Shown here in pieces: positions 10,734 through 22,950 of a stretch of DNA of 64,000 nucleotides (positions are counted from its first letter, which is position 1; the number at the start of each line of letters is the position of its first letter). The DNA is taken from the NCBI GenBank assembly GCA_036172665.1, contig CM069875.1:10992001-11056000 (forward strand). The letters are read 5' to 3'. This DNA comes from Prosopocoilus inquinatus. Taxonomy: Eukaryota > Arthropoda > Insecta > Coleoptera > Lucanidae. Both the position numbers and the translations under genes were made by a program. The notes beneath the pieces were generated by a model. That model searched no databases, was not told the DNA's origin, and was given only the letters and a program-made list of their open reading frames with translations.

Positions 10734-12567
10734 TATTTTTCGGTCATGATATTTTACATTCCATTTTGAATTTATTTATAATGGGGAAACAAAAATTGAT
10801 TTGTATTATCTTAATAAGTAAATTCATACGAGTTTGAAGGTTGCAATCGCAAAGATTGGTATTTTGCCATTAAATACATAACTGAAGTCAAATCTTGTCC
10901 GATGAAATATGTACGAAAACAGTTTTTAAACTTGTAACGGACATTGTAAAATCACAATTAACACTTTACGTTTCGCTATTGCTTAATAGCTTCGTCAGGA
11001 GTGAAAAAATAAATAAATAAACAAGTTGTCAAAAAAAAAACTTAATTTAGTTCTAATTTAGTAATTTTTACGTTTGTTTCTTTCGACAACTATTTTTTTA
11101 TTTTAAAATCGTGTTGCCTTTTCGTTTCTCTTGACAACTTGTTTCTTTTGACAGCTTGTTTCTCTTGGTACTTGGTACACAAATAAGGTATGTAAAAGAA
11201 AAAGAGAAGTTGTTCTCATCCATTTTTAAAAACTAATTTAAGTCTTAAAAAATTAATTCAAAAAGGCTTGGTCTGATTCTAACCACTTTAAGGTCAAGTT
11301 AAAAAAAAATAATCGGTTTTTCTTGATTTACAAAAAGAATTACCTAAAATTCAGCAAATTTGGCATCAGAATGTTTTAAATTTTTAAATCTTTTCGATTA
11401 TATACTGTAAATTCATTTAGGCTGATAATATAAAGCTATTTTTATTTCCTCATGTTAAATCTTTATGTCCCAAAGATTTTTAGACAACCGGTATATCATT
11501 TTATAAATTTGGGTACATTTATGCGCCTGAAATGGTAAGCTCAAATAGCAAGAAAAATTAAAAGTATTAATTTGTTCTTTATCTTCAATAATGTTATTCT
11601 GTATAAAGTCATTGCACGATTTTAGAAATAAATAGCATGAAGTTTTAAAATTTCAAAATGAGCTAATTTTTTTTAAATAAATGGTGCTATTGAATAATAA
11701 GTTTAGTTATTATGATTTCGAGTCTTTATATTCACAATTCCAAACATTATTTTAAATAAATCCTTAATTTGAAGTTTCAATGCAGTTCATTGTTTAGATT
11801 GTAAGGTTACAGATTATTTCGAGGCTTTATTAATTTTAAGTTTATTAATTATTCAACAAGGAGTACCTATAGCTGTTTTTTTCCATTCACAAAATCGTAA
11901 TCCAAACGCAACATTACGCGTTTAGATTCAGACGTTCAGACAATCGTTCTTTTGCAGACCCTGTCTAAGCAAAATTTCGAACCTGATCGGTAAGCCCCTT
12001 TCCAATAGTTTGTGCATGTTCGATACCTAATATAAACAGAACAGCAACTTCTTCTGATGTTAAGTACCCTTCAATATCCATATATTAAGCCATTCACCGA
12101 ATTTAATAGACACACCTCATATGTAAAGGTTGGCAGAAAATTGGACACATAAGGAAAGCTTTTATTTCTGATTTCGCGGAAAAAAATATTCTTTGTGAAT
12201 TTATATTTAACAAAATTTTAATCTTTCGGAGTTTATGGGTAAACCCAACAATTCTTTTTACGAAGATTTTTTCTGTGTTAAATCAAGAGAGCACACAACG
12301 ATTTGATCAAATTTTGCACTAAAATCAAAATAATAAATCTTAGATCAGAAAGCAAGTTGCTCATCGTGTGCGCGCTCTTTCAAATGGGAGCAACAGAAGA
12401 GCGACAAAGACCAAATAGTTGCGCAACAAAAAGTCGCCAGGGCAGACATTTTAGTTGCCGTCTTTCACACGTTGCTTGACAGTCTGTTAATTTTTTAAAG
12501 GTTATAAATTTCTAGAAAAAATGATTGGAGCGAGGGATGAGAGTATTGATAACGGAATATTGAAATA
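10734..12567. other. SNX8 3' flank with a PLE-type hammerhead remnant
   Basis: This follows the SNX8 stop. Runs of AATAAA at about 11006-11018 could serve as polyadenylation signals. The 10920-11170 block (cactttacgtttcgcta... and the repeated CTCTTGACAACTTGTTTCT) matches the tail of the Penelope-like relic at 51780-51910, in inverse orientation. Near 12000-12040 is a fragment of the giant-palindrome MITE family (GTTTGTGCATGTTCGATA). No gene is visible. Confidence 0.5.
10952..11000 (-). ncRNA. Penelope-type hammerhead motif
   Basis: On the minus strand: CTGACGA (10998-10992), a six-pair hairpin GCTATT/AATAGC, then GAAAC (10974-10970). All conserved core positions are present. The same block recurs at 29970-30010 and 51860-51910, with the shared downstream string GAAACGT. 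Hammerheads of this kind are known from Penelope-like elements. The cleavage-side stem is short and I did not resolve it. Confidence 0.5.
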
Positions 12568-13270
12568 CACTGACCGCCAAAAAAACCGACAACACTAAAA
12601 TATTTTATAACAAGAATTTAAACGCTTAAATTAAATTATATTTGTATAGGAAATATCTTAATTTTAATGATTGACTTATACCGGGGCACACGTTGGACGA
12701 GTTGCTACCGAATATTTTACTTGCTGTCTTTATATAGTCTTGCCAGAAAAACTCCAAAACCTGCAATTTTGAGGAAAAATTTGAAACAAATCCTCAAATT
12801 TTTAACGAATTTCATTTCATTCGATTGCTCGACTCGTTAATAATTTCAGCACGCGAAAATTTATGTAATCGTTTTCTTTATCAATTCTTACATCCCATTT
12901 CTACATGGAATAGTTATTATCCACTACCATTGTTTAATAAAAATAAAAGTCGAAACGAGGGCAACACTACAGGTTTTTTTTTTATATTTTGCACCCTACT
13001 AAAGGCTTTATTTTAAGAATTAGAGAAAAACATTGAATGCAAAAGTTATAAGGCTTTATATCTATTATCTAATTGTAACATAAAACAAAAGCCCACTGTA
13101 CAGTGGAGAGAAACAAATACTCCTAAAATTGCTAAGATGATAAAAATTGCTTATTTGTCCTGCTTATAAATATTTGATTATCAAACCTGCACAAACTGTT
13201 GGGGCGAAAATTTTTCAAAAGAAAATCAATTAAAAAATTTTCCATTTGTGCGAAATTTTCGCAGTCACTG
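12568..13270. mobile_element. Diverged shorter relative of the giant-palindrome MITE
   Basis: It begins CACTGACCGCCAAAAAAACC after TA and ends GCAGTCACTG before TA (13271-13272), a 703-bp span. The right part contains TTGTCCTGCTTATAAATATT and AAACTGTTGGGGCGAAAA, recognisable from the 8186-9496 element. The left interior is different sequence, so this is an internally replaced or heavily diverged copy. Confidence 0.6.
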
Positions 13271-14071
13271 TATAAAGTCGTGACCTGGTTTACATGTGTA
13301 ATTCATATTAGTAGAGTTTTAATCAAATAACCAAATTATGGTGTATTATGTTTCTTTTAATGTGGTGTAATTTAGCTTTTATGAATAACATTAAGAATAT
13401 GTTTTTATTAATGTGAAAAAGAAAGCTACAGCATTTCATTATTGTTTTTTAACTTTTTACTTTAATATGTAACTCATACGTTCCTTTTCTTGTCTAGTTC
13501 GTTACTGTTAAATATTATTAAATTATTTAAAATTAAAGTCAACTGACAGTACCCTAATTTTAAATTGTGTTTTATTATATTTTATTCTAACTTGCTTAAA
13601 AAGCAATGTTTGAAAGCAATGTTTGGTAACAATGTGATAAAAAAGCAAAAGCATTTTATTTTTTATATAAAGATATTTGTAATATATTTTTTATTCTGTA
13701 ATATACCTAAGCTAAAATATATAAAATGTTTTGTATTGTATATCAGATATATTTATAATAAATTTTTATTCAAGTCGGTGGTTTTTTATGTCGTCTTAAT
13801 CCTTCAGCATTTTATTCAAAAATAAATACACCGATTCCATTGGTACATTTTACTTCAATTACGCAAAGCAGATTTTATACAAGACAAAGTAAAAAATAAC
13901 AGTTTAAATTTTTTAATAATATTTCACTCCTATATACAAAATGTCAAGCTCGTAATTACACCGCGAGAATTGCCTTGTTCAAACAAAAAAATGACGTGGA
14001 CATTACATGTTTACTATAAATAATGTTTACACATTAACCGTTACATAAAAAAATAAAATTTAAGCAACAGC
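13271..14071. other. Convergent intergenic region, WIPI3 3' side
   Basis: Very AT-rich sequence between SNX8 and WIPI3. TTTATT at 13811-13816 is an AATAAA on the minus strand, about 260 bp after the WIPI3 stop, and is a candidate polyadenylation signal. The open frame around 13565-13825 is a low-complexity AT translation and not a gene. Confidence 0.4.
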
Positions 14072-17000
14072 CTACGAGTGTTCATCGGTCATTTCGAAAA
14101 ACTGAGCGCTTATTTCCCTTGTGCAATCGCCTTTTACATTAAAAATGAATTTGTAATAGTATCCATCGGCGCAGATGACTGAAACCAAACAGTTTTGCAA
14201 CAAAAATCAAGTTTGGCTTAGAAACTCACCAATTACTGAATTACTGTCGGCTCCAAAGGCACAAATGCAAGGTGGACCATTTGGAACAGTAAACTTACAA
14301 AATGACCAATTCGATGAGAAATATTTTGGTAAAAATGTAGCATTAGCCAATGACGATTGTTTATTTAATTTCGGATCGTCCAACGCAAAAATATGCACAG
14401 TTCCATGGTCAGATGCTACACAAAGACAAGTTGAAGTGTGATTAAAATTTATGCAATAGATTAAAGCCTACAAAAAAAGAAACACAAGTCAAATCAAAAT
14501 GCTCTTATTAACACCTTTAAAAAAATATAGACAATAATCCTCACTTCCTCTCTACCGGCTGTTTGTGAAAAAAAAAAAATAATAACACAAGAGTACATGA
14601 TGCATTCTTGGCGATGTAATTATTTTTCAAGGTCGACCGAAAATGAATGCAACAGAGACCAAATAAAGTTTTCAGTGAAAACATTTATGTCGAATTGGAT
14701 ATCACTGAATAGGATTTTCAAAAAGAAATAACTTACTTGAACAAATTTTTAATATCTTAAACAGATTAGAGAAAAAATTAAAATGTGCTAAAAACATGAC
14801 AATCTATTATCGTAATCACACATTTGTTTTAACAGGCTTGAAATTTTACAACCTTTGATATCGGATTCAAGATGGACATGTTTAAATTTTTTTTAATCAT
14901 GAAAATTCTTCCATCTTCGTAAATGATTTAAATGTTTAGCATCATAATTACAATATTTTTTTTCGACTTTTCATACACTCAGTCAGCATCCAGAATTCGG
15001 AATCTTTTCGTAATTGGTGGATTTAAAGTTGCTGAATGTTTTAACGTTCAAAAATTTAAAAATCAACCAATTACGAATAGAATATCCAATGTCGTATGCC
15101 GTACAACGGGTTTCCACACCTCCGGCATTTAATAGTGTGTTTCACTCTTAGAATGCAGTACAAGCCTTGAGGATATAAATCTAGCTTAATTAAAAAACCA
15201 TGAAAGATAGAAAGAGATACTAACCTTCGAACGCGCTATAGTAAAAATCTCAAGGTTGTGTATTAGAAGGTTGCCTTGATCAGCGGAGAGGACAGAGGGT
15301 GCGTATCTCGTTACGTCACGTTACGTCACGTCACGTGATATATTCCATTGGGATAATTAACGAGATTTTTGCGTTATTTGATCAATAGGACCAGAGAATT
15401 GATTCCATTTTTAGTAAATTAGATTAAGCTTTAGGAAACAGATTAAAACTCACTCTATTTACTTTACTGTGACGGATGGAAGTTTCGTGTGACGTCACGA
15501 GTTACTTTTGCGGGGAGGAAATTTCAAACTGCATATTAAATCGGAATGAGGCAACCTGCAAGATGCAATATCAGTTTTACCAACCTTGAAAAATCTGTAA
15601 CACAGCGACATGCTACGATCGCTTTTGACTTGACATTGCAGTAGGATAGACAAATTGAAGCGGGTTTGCTACATAAGAAGTTTACCCTATGCAAGGCGGC
15701 CATGCTTGCTGTCAAGCAAAATGAAAGTTTTAAAATTTTTTGTTGCAAATCGTTTTTGATTGCAGTGAAAACCTCGAGCAGCCTCTGTACAGTTGTTTCA
15801 GCCCTAATTGGGACTTCTTCAGCAGAAACGTAGCTCGAAATTCCCACTGCAAACCAAAAACGCATGGTCGCCTTGCATGGGGTAAACCTATTATGTAGCA
15901 AACCCGCTTCAATTTGTCTATCCCACTGCAATGTCAGGTCAAAAAGCGATCTTAGGATGTCGCTGTTTTATCTATTCGCCACTATTACATCGCATTTGCG
16001 AATAAATTGGTCAGGTCGTTTTTGGTTTGCAGTGGGAATTTCGAGCTACGTTTCTGCTGAAGAAGCCCCATTTAGGGCTGAAACAGCTGTACAAAGGCTG
16101 CTCGAGGTTTTCACTGCAATCAAAAACGATTTGCAACAAAAAAATTTTTGTTATAATTTTTTATTTTGATATTTGTGAGCCGACACCAGAGTACAGTATC
16201 AACTACATGCAACCATGAATAACTGAGAAACAATAATTGAGAAATGACCAAGTAATCAAATAGCAATAATAATATCGTGATATTTAATCTCAAAATTTTG
16301 TCACGATTATATTTTCTATAAAACCATTTAAAATTTACGGAAATAATTAACATACTTAAACGTTATGTGTAATCAGCACGTCATCGTATTGCACTTACGA
16401 AACCCAGAACTCAGCAAAAAAAACAACGCGCGAGTTGTGAAACTGGAGCGCTTATTGGCAAACCTTTTGCAAACTCAAGTGCTAATTCGCGACCGAGTTA
16501 AGTAAGCAGATTTTTGTAAACTAACGAAATCATTAGTTCGATTCACGTCAAGTGATATGCCATCTCCAACCCCGATGAGCGGCGCCGTCATTTCCCCTAG
16601 TCTGCACTGTTGTCGCCATCGTCCACCCAATTCAACGCAACGCAGAAGTATACATGCCGAGGTTCCCAGCAACCCGGACTGGCAGAGAAACCCCCAATAC
16701 CCAGAGATCAATTTAACTTTAATCTAAATCAAACAAAAGAGGTATACTTTTGTGATCAAATTGTTTTTACAAGCCTATATTAAGACTTTAACAATGACAA
16801 AAATAAAGATGAAGTTTACCTCCGAATAACGTCAACCGTGCTACGATAGACGAGCTAGGCAGAGCAATGGTTATACAGGATGTTCTTTTACTGTGTGCAA
16901 ATATTTAAACCGGTAATACATCACCATAAATGGCAACGATTAAACTTATATGCCCTTAATACCAAGTTAATAGTTTTCGAGGAAAATGCATTGGAAGATT

Positions 17001-20000
17001 TTCACCAAACTGTTTGAGAACTGCTGGCATAGCTAACGACTGGATGGTACGCTGCCTTGCCTGTGTAACTGACGACCCGAATGTAGTTCAGTATTTTTCG
17101 ATGTCGTAGACGAACATCTATTTGATTCGTATGAGGCCTATTAATAGATCGTAACAATCGAAACATTTTAAACGCGCTCACAAAGCGCCTGTATTAATTA
17201 AAACAAGTGCCACTTCGCTCCAAGTAATTACAATTTTAGGTATTTTCAAGTTATAAACCGACGATTATAATTACTGCACAAAAAAATGCGAATGAGTTAA
17301 ATAATGACATCACCGTCATTCATCGTTTTATTTTCGGATATTTTACCCTCACAAATATTAAACTGCCTTTCCATTTATAATTAAATAGATTAATATTTCT
17401 TTACTTTAATAAAGAAACTGTAAGATAATGTAGTATTATTTATCTACTGTTTGTACAGTTTAAAATCGGCCGCATTGCGTAACCACACCAGACAGAATAA
17501 AATAGCTGTTAAAACTGATATGTGCTCACTACCAATATGACTGACATTAAATTTACAATTTCTATTAATTCAATTATGAAATTTGGCTAAGTAAAGCATT
17601 TTTAACGCGCTTGCATTGCAAATTCCAAAATTTACAAATTGATTAGTATCTTAAAGTATTCTCGTATGCATTCGATAAAGTCGCAGTTTCGCATTTCTTT
17701 TGATGCTTTTTATTACGCCAATTTTTTTGTGTTTTTACAACGGCGTTAGCCTTGAGCTGTGAAATACCTGGGATAGGGGTCCTTTGGACGGTAGAATAGG
17801 CCAATAAACTAATAACCTTGTGCGGCCTTAGGGCTTAAATGGAGCTTGGTTACTTGTCCATAAACAAGGAACGGATAAAAATAAATACCGTTTATAGGGC
17901 AGCGGTAATTGCCTGCAAGAGATCGAAGAACCACCTAAATTAAAATTCCAAACAAACGAAATCTAACTTACCAAAACAATCCGAACAATTTACACTATAA
18001 TTATTACGAACGGAAATCGGATCGATTGGCCTCAATAACACAAAGGAGTAACAGTTTCGAAGGGAAAATAACAACCGCTTCACAGGGCCAGTGTATCACA
18101 CAAAAATTGATTTGAGTATTCACAAAATGAACGATTTCGAAAAGGTTAAAATTCTCGGCAGATGCCTATAAAAACAATGGGCAGGGCAGGATTCAGGACC
18201 ACAGTCTGTGACCTCAAAAATGTATTTAGCAAAACAATGGGGAATAGTTTTAAATTGTAACAGAATACTGAAAAATTGAAGAAAGAAATTAATTTTAATG
18301 ACGATCTTTTAATCGAAAGTATGCAACGAACAACACAACATCTAATTCAGAAGAAACTGAAACATATCACTTACTGCCCTGTAACAAAGGTACCAACGCT
18401 TGAAAATCGAATACTAAATGTGATAACGCGAGAGGTATTTTGAACATTTGTAATGTCACAGTAATGTAAACATTTAAACACTTATAAGATAAAAAAAAAA
18501 CATTTCCGACACCTGTCAGTGTCAGATGCTTTTTGAACGTTGTGATATTTTAAACCAACTAAAACAATATAGGAGTAAGATGAAAAATTGTCGTATTTTT
18601 AACACATTTAAATTTATTTCTCCAAAACTATTTGATATATTAAAAACTTGTTCAAGTAAAATGTGCTTCTGTTTAAAAATCCTTTAATGATACTCAATTC
18701 GACACACTTATATGTATTTCCATTAAAAATTTCAAAATCGGTCTGTTGCATCTACTTCCGGTTGACTTTGGAAGATACACGCCATGAAATTCGTCATATG
18801 ACCTTTTGTTATTAAAATTTTTTTCTCAACTTTCCTCGACTTCATATTTTCGAGAAACACCTGGTGTAATAGTTCATACTAACCTGATGCGCTCCTCGCC
18901 TAAGCTCGGCAATTTTGTGTGCACTACTTGTGTCGAACACTCTAATTAATGTACCCTTTTCACTGGCAGTTGCAAGACGTGTTCCTTGCAAATTTAAAGA
19001 AATACAACTTAAATTCGCTTCGTGTGCGGTAATATCAAGAGGTGGCCTTTCTGTATTTGCCAAATCGACTACTTGGACATGACCGGTTTTTCTTCCAGGA
19101 AAAGCTAACAAGGAGTTGTTACTATTCGGACAGAGTACACACAACCCTTTTGGATTGACGTTCGTTTCAAAAACGTGTAATTGTTGAGGGCTGTGAGTGA
19201 AAGTGTAGACTTTTATTACTCCTTCTACAAAAAATTTATATTATATACACTCTGTTTGATTTTAGCTCTCACAGCAGATATCTCGGCTATTTTTAAAAAT
19301 ACTACAAAATGCTATAGAAGGAAAGTTGTTCTACATTTATTTTTCTATTATCTGCTTTAGACGGAGAAACAATTGAACATCAAATGTGTTAGATGTAGCA
19401 AATACTTTCAAAATTTTAAATTGAACATACCCAATTTTATTATGTTTTATAAAACTGTAGAAAAAGTCTCTTTACAAAGATATATCACAGGTCATAGTTA
19501 TCTAACCAGTTAAAAACATTAATTAAGTCACAAATATGTGCTTCCACAGGCAACCGAAATACTTTTTTTCAGAAATTCGAATATATCTCAAAAACCGTTA
19601 CATATAAGTATAAGGAAGTCTTAACAACTTTTGCTTGGAATAACGTGTAGAACAAAAAATTTCAATAAAAAATATAGTATTCCATTTAAATTATTTTTAG
19701 AATGAAGTTAGTCAGTTAAACACTCACAGTAATTTTTTTGCTTTCGAAATGATGTGTAGGTATAAAGATTTTCAGGTACGGGAAATTCATTTTTCGCCTT
19801 ATTTTGGCAAACAGAATACTTTCTAAGAAGTAAATGTTCATATTTTAAATTTATTTATAAAAAAAAAATGTTTAGAAATGAAAAGAAAATAAAGTAAACT
19901 GTAATTAAAATTTTCTCAGACAGTGTCCCTATTAATTTAATCTAACAGTTTGTAATTTTTAATCTACGGTTTAATTCAACATACACGAATGTTAAGAATG

Positions 20001-21669
20001 AATGTAAAAGGTTATAAGGTGTCTGGAAAGGATATAAAGCGATAAAGATAAGCTTGATCACGATTAAAACTGTCAAATTTATTTGATTTTTGAACTGTCG
20101 CAAAGTTTAAGTGCAAATTTAAGAGTACTCCTATTTGAAGTACTTATACCAAGAAAATGGAATTTAGTAGACAAATATACAGGGTAACGGAGTTAAGAAT
20201 AATACTTCTTAATTTTCTCTCGATCTTTATCCCTACATTGGAACACGTGAAATTTTTCTTCTGCTCTTTTCCAGTAATTTATGTTATTTTTGCAATTTCT
20301 GTTTAATGACGATGTCGACCTGATGAAGGTGTAAAAGCCGAAACCGGTTGTCAAATATCGAGAGAAAATTGGGGAAGTATTATTCTTAACTCCGTTATCA
20401 TATTACTCAATTTTTGGGTATGAATACTCAAATATACAGAATGTCCCAATAGTGCGTCTCGTAATATATCTCGATCGCTACTGCAGATATAAAAATAGTT
20501 TCAAAACATTTTCCTTTTAGAATATAGAAGTTTACAACAAAAAATTACTTTCACCTATACTGACTCATGTTAGCCATACAGGCCATACAGCTAAGGCAAA
20601 CATGAAACATGAATTTATCTTTAAAAAAGCTAATTATTTTGTTATTCATAGATGACAGTTCATAATTACAGCTACCCAGCAAAAGTTTCAATATTGCTAA
20701 ATTTACGTCAAGAAAAGTGTCCACGTTTTTTCTTGGGGCGACAGTATGTTCCTTTTTTTTATTTTATTAAAACAGCAACTAGTTACTAATGATTGGAGTC
20801 AACTTTGAAATTTTTTGTCGTGTGCTAGTTTAGTTGTGTAACACATTAAAACAATCTGTACATTTCAGCCTATCGATAACAAATGGAATATAGTACTTTT
20901 GTCGAATGTAACACTTGTAATTTTAAAAATCGTCTTGTAACCTTTTATAAATGGAGTAATAATTACAAGTTAATTTAGAATTTAACAAGTTAATTTGCCT
21001 TGCTTACTATTTATTAGTCCATATTATTTGTTTAGAATATGGATTGAATTCTGGATCTTGGTCCAATTAATAGGAAAAGCCCGAGAGGAATGACAATGAT
21101 AAGTATTAATTAATCAACTGCTAGAAAAATGTTTGCTAAGAGCAAATATCCACGTAAAAAAATATTTTTAATATAAGAGTTTTACTGTACGTTTTACTTA
21201 AAATAATACAATAAATAACAATAACACATCCCACATGCATACACACTTTCTAACATCTTACCTAAAACAACGACGATTCTATCACGACGCAATTTAACTG
21301 CTAAAACAGGTGCATTAAACTCTAACGAAATTGGTGTAGTTTTCTTTAGGTCATCCCAAATCATAACTTTGTTAAGTGGATACAGAGGCTTAGAACCTCC
21401 ACCAACCAAAGCGAGGTAATTGCATCGAAAAAGCATTTCGATGTAGCTGAGTCCCCCATCTCCAAAGTCTTGCCTCTCTTTTTCCTTCAAAGGATCACAA
21501 TTGTATATTCGAAATCCTGTCGTCGTGGCACACGCAAAACATCCTGGTTTACCAATAAATAATGATGTGATAATCAGTATAAAAAAAATAACAAATTTAT
21601 ACCTTGATCTTGGTTAAAGCCCGCATACAATAAACCGTTTCCATAGGAATTCGTCGAGTCTAAATTCAT
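14072..21669 (-). CDS. WDR45B: WIPI3/WDR45B, phosphoinositide-binding beta-propeller (5 exons)
   Basis: Minus-strand exons are 21669-21603, 21543-21262, 19224-18884, 14467-14230 and 14178-14072, giving 345 codons (344 aa), the usual WIPI3 length. The N-terminus [20 protein letters not shown] and blocks [52 protein letters not shown] and [10 protein letters not shown] identify WIPI3 over WIPI4. The phosphoinositide-binding motif of the family (FRRG) appears as LRRG at residues 224-227, as in WIPI3. PROPPINs bind PI3P/PI(3,5)P2 on the phagophore and act in autophagy. All splice sites are GT-AG and in phase. Introns 2 and 3 are long (2.0 and 4.4 kb); intron 3 carries an inverted pair of 312-family copies. 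Confidence 0.95.
15290..15520. repeat. TACGTCAC-rich block in a WIPI3 intron
   Basis: The left side has TTACGTCACGTTACGTCACG and the right side GTGTGACGTCACGAGTTAC, an inverted arrangement about 190 bp apart. It is probably the pair of ends of a small MITE with a CRE-like TGACGTCA motif in its terminus. No duplication was identified. Confidence 0.35.
15603..16147. mobile_element. Head-to-head pair of old 312-family copies
   Basis: Two diverged copies lie in opposite orientation. The left one (about 15603-15860) has its hammerhead on the minus strand at 15762-15850, and the right one (about 15860-16147) has it on the plus strand at 16029-16116. Both keep CTGAAGA, the CCC/GGG-type stem II and GAAAC. 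In the left copy one stem II pair is a U-G wobble and the loop is AATTA-like, so the stem survives sequence change. The pair sits in WIPI3 intron 3 and would fold into a long hairpin in the pre-mRNA. Confidence 0.7.
16500..16735. other. GC-richer open block in WIPI3 intron 3, possible unrecognised exon
   Basis: Around 16500-16735 base composition rises to near half GC in an AT-rich intron. On the plus strand a frame runs after a TAA near 16503 to a TAA at about 16726 and contains [19 protein letters not shown] and [19 protein letters not shown]. The minus strand is also open (16711-16475). Candidate acceptors precede the plus frame (CAG and TAG at about 16510 and 16535). It could be the last exon of a nested gene, a retrocopied fragment, or non-coding. 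I do not recognise the protein. Confidence 0.3.
16736..18883. other. WIPI3 intron 3, remainder
   Basis: No coding or repeat structure recognised. 17720-18250 is somewhat less AT-rich than its surroundings and could hold regulatory sequence, but I see nothing specific. Confidence 0.3.
20178..20400 (+). mobile_element. Small inverted-repeat element with a hammerhead-like centre
   Basis: The left arm AACGGAGTTAAGAATAATAC (20186 onward), followed by CTTAATTTTCTCTCGAT, is mirrored by ATCGAGAGAAAATTGGGGAA and then GTATTATTCTTAACTCCGTT ending near 20396. Between the arms is CTGATGA...GAAACCGGTTGTC (20320-20352), which matches the hammerhead core and a GUC cleavage triplet. The element lies in WIPI3 intron 2. 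The type is unassigned; similar hammerheads are known in Penelope-like elements. Confidence 0.5.
20320..20352 (+). ncRNA. Hammerhead-like core with GUC site
   Basis: CTGATGA at 20320-20326, a three-pair stem GGT/GCC, GAAAC at 20340-20344, a very short stem III, then GTC at 20350-20352. Short stem III is typical of Penelope-type hammerheads. Stem II is weak, so confidence is limited. Confidence 0.4.
20401..21261. other. WIPI3 intron 2, remainder
   Basis: AT-rich intron sequence with no recognisable feature. Confidence 0.3.
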
Positions 21670-21892
21670 CTTAGAGAGGTTCGAACACGATCCTCTACTT
21701 CATTTACATCATCTTTTGGGTATGTTTCGTTTAATCAATTGCTTTTCACGCTCATAAATATAAATAGTGAGTTTAACCTAAAAAATGAGAGATGTCAAGT
21801 TGTCGTTGCTTTTTTGGTTAGCATCAGGCCATTTTTAAATAGCAACCCAAATGACGTTTCCACTGTAAGGGATCTTTTAGTTATAACTAGTG

Positions 21893-22020
21893 ATGTGAGT
21901 CGCTAAAATTACCACGTTACCTTACGTTAAATTTCCAATGGTAAGGTAAGGTAACATTAATTTGTTACCGTTTGTTACCTCTGTTGTCAAAATATCGTAA
22001 TTTCCAGTTACACACTTGCA
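21893..22020. mobile_element. hAT-like terminal fragment upstream of WIPI3
   Basis: TAGTGATGTGAGTCGCTAAA at about 21893 has the reverse complement TCACATCACTAG near 49820, where it closes a tract of ACTCGAGT-type subterminal repeats. Here it is followed by repeated TTACC/GGTAAG strings. Only one end is visible and no 8-bp duplication was found, so this is a solo end. It begins about 220 bp upstream of the WIPI3 start. Confidence 0.4.
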
Positions 22021-22056
22021 AAATTCAAGTAAACCAATGAAAGAAATGGTCAAGGA

Positions 22057-22824
22057 TAGTGTTGTAAATTGGATTATTAACCGGTTATTTACTGGTTAAT
22101 TATCCGGTTAATAACACTCGGTAAATTACGTTATCTTCCTGTGGTTATTTATTTTGAATTTGGCGCAAATTCTTTAGGGATATTGCAATTGAAGTTCTTT
22201 TGTTTTTAACGATTACTGGAGTCAAATTAACGCTATTTTATGAGACGTTATAAATGTTAAGAAAACGGAAAGGAAAATCTGAAATACAATAATTTACAAA
22301 GTGCACTTGTCATATCTGCATTGAAGGTTATGGATATAAAAACTTTCTCGAAATTCCGCACACACTTTACCTTATTGTCCACCGTAGGGAGGAAGTTCTA
22401 TTACTTCCTCCACCTGTATTTATTATAATACTTCCGGTTATAAGATCATAACATAACCTTTAAATTATTACAAAATTATTTTTAAATTTTCAATGAATAC
22501 TTAAAATTGAAAACAATATACGTTCATTCCACTTTTATCAGTGTCTATTTATAGTTTAAAAACCATTTTCTTACAATTTTTATGAGACAAGAGTCAATTC
22601 CAACTTTTAATTATTATTCATAAATAAGAAAAAGATTATTTTCTCATAAAATTGGATTGTGTGGTAGCAGTATTTGGTCTTTTCTGAAAGGTTAAGTAAA
22701 AAGCAACACAATAGAGCCAGTTTTATTTCATTTTGTTATTTACTTTATTTACCGTTTAATTTACTGGTAAAAAATCCGGTAAATTTAGTCAATTATATAA
22801 TTTACCGGTAAATTTACAATATTA
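22057..22824. mobile_element. hAT-type MITE with 8-bp target duplication
   Basis: The left end TAGTGTTGTAAATT and the right end AATTTACAATATTA are inverted repeats. GTCAAGGA flanks on both sides (22049-22056 and 22825-22832), the 8-bp duplication expected of hAT. Subterminal CCGGTTA/TAACCGG and ACCGGTAAAT clusters sit at both ends, as for hAT transposase binding sites. The 768-bp interior has no transposase ORF. Confidence 0.85.
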
Positions 22825-22950
22825 GTCAAGGAATATTTTTGATTATTCAGGAAAAGCGTAAATACTAAAAAAAGGAAATAAATATTTTATAACCTAAAAT
22901 GACTTTCGTTTACACTTGAATTTATTTAGTGGAAATACATAACATTATAC

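Noticed and set aside
13565..13825. 86-codon ORF
   Set aside because: Low-complexity AT-rich translation (Phe/Ile/Lys/Tyr), no homology visible, just 3' of convergent genes.
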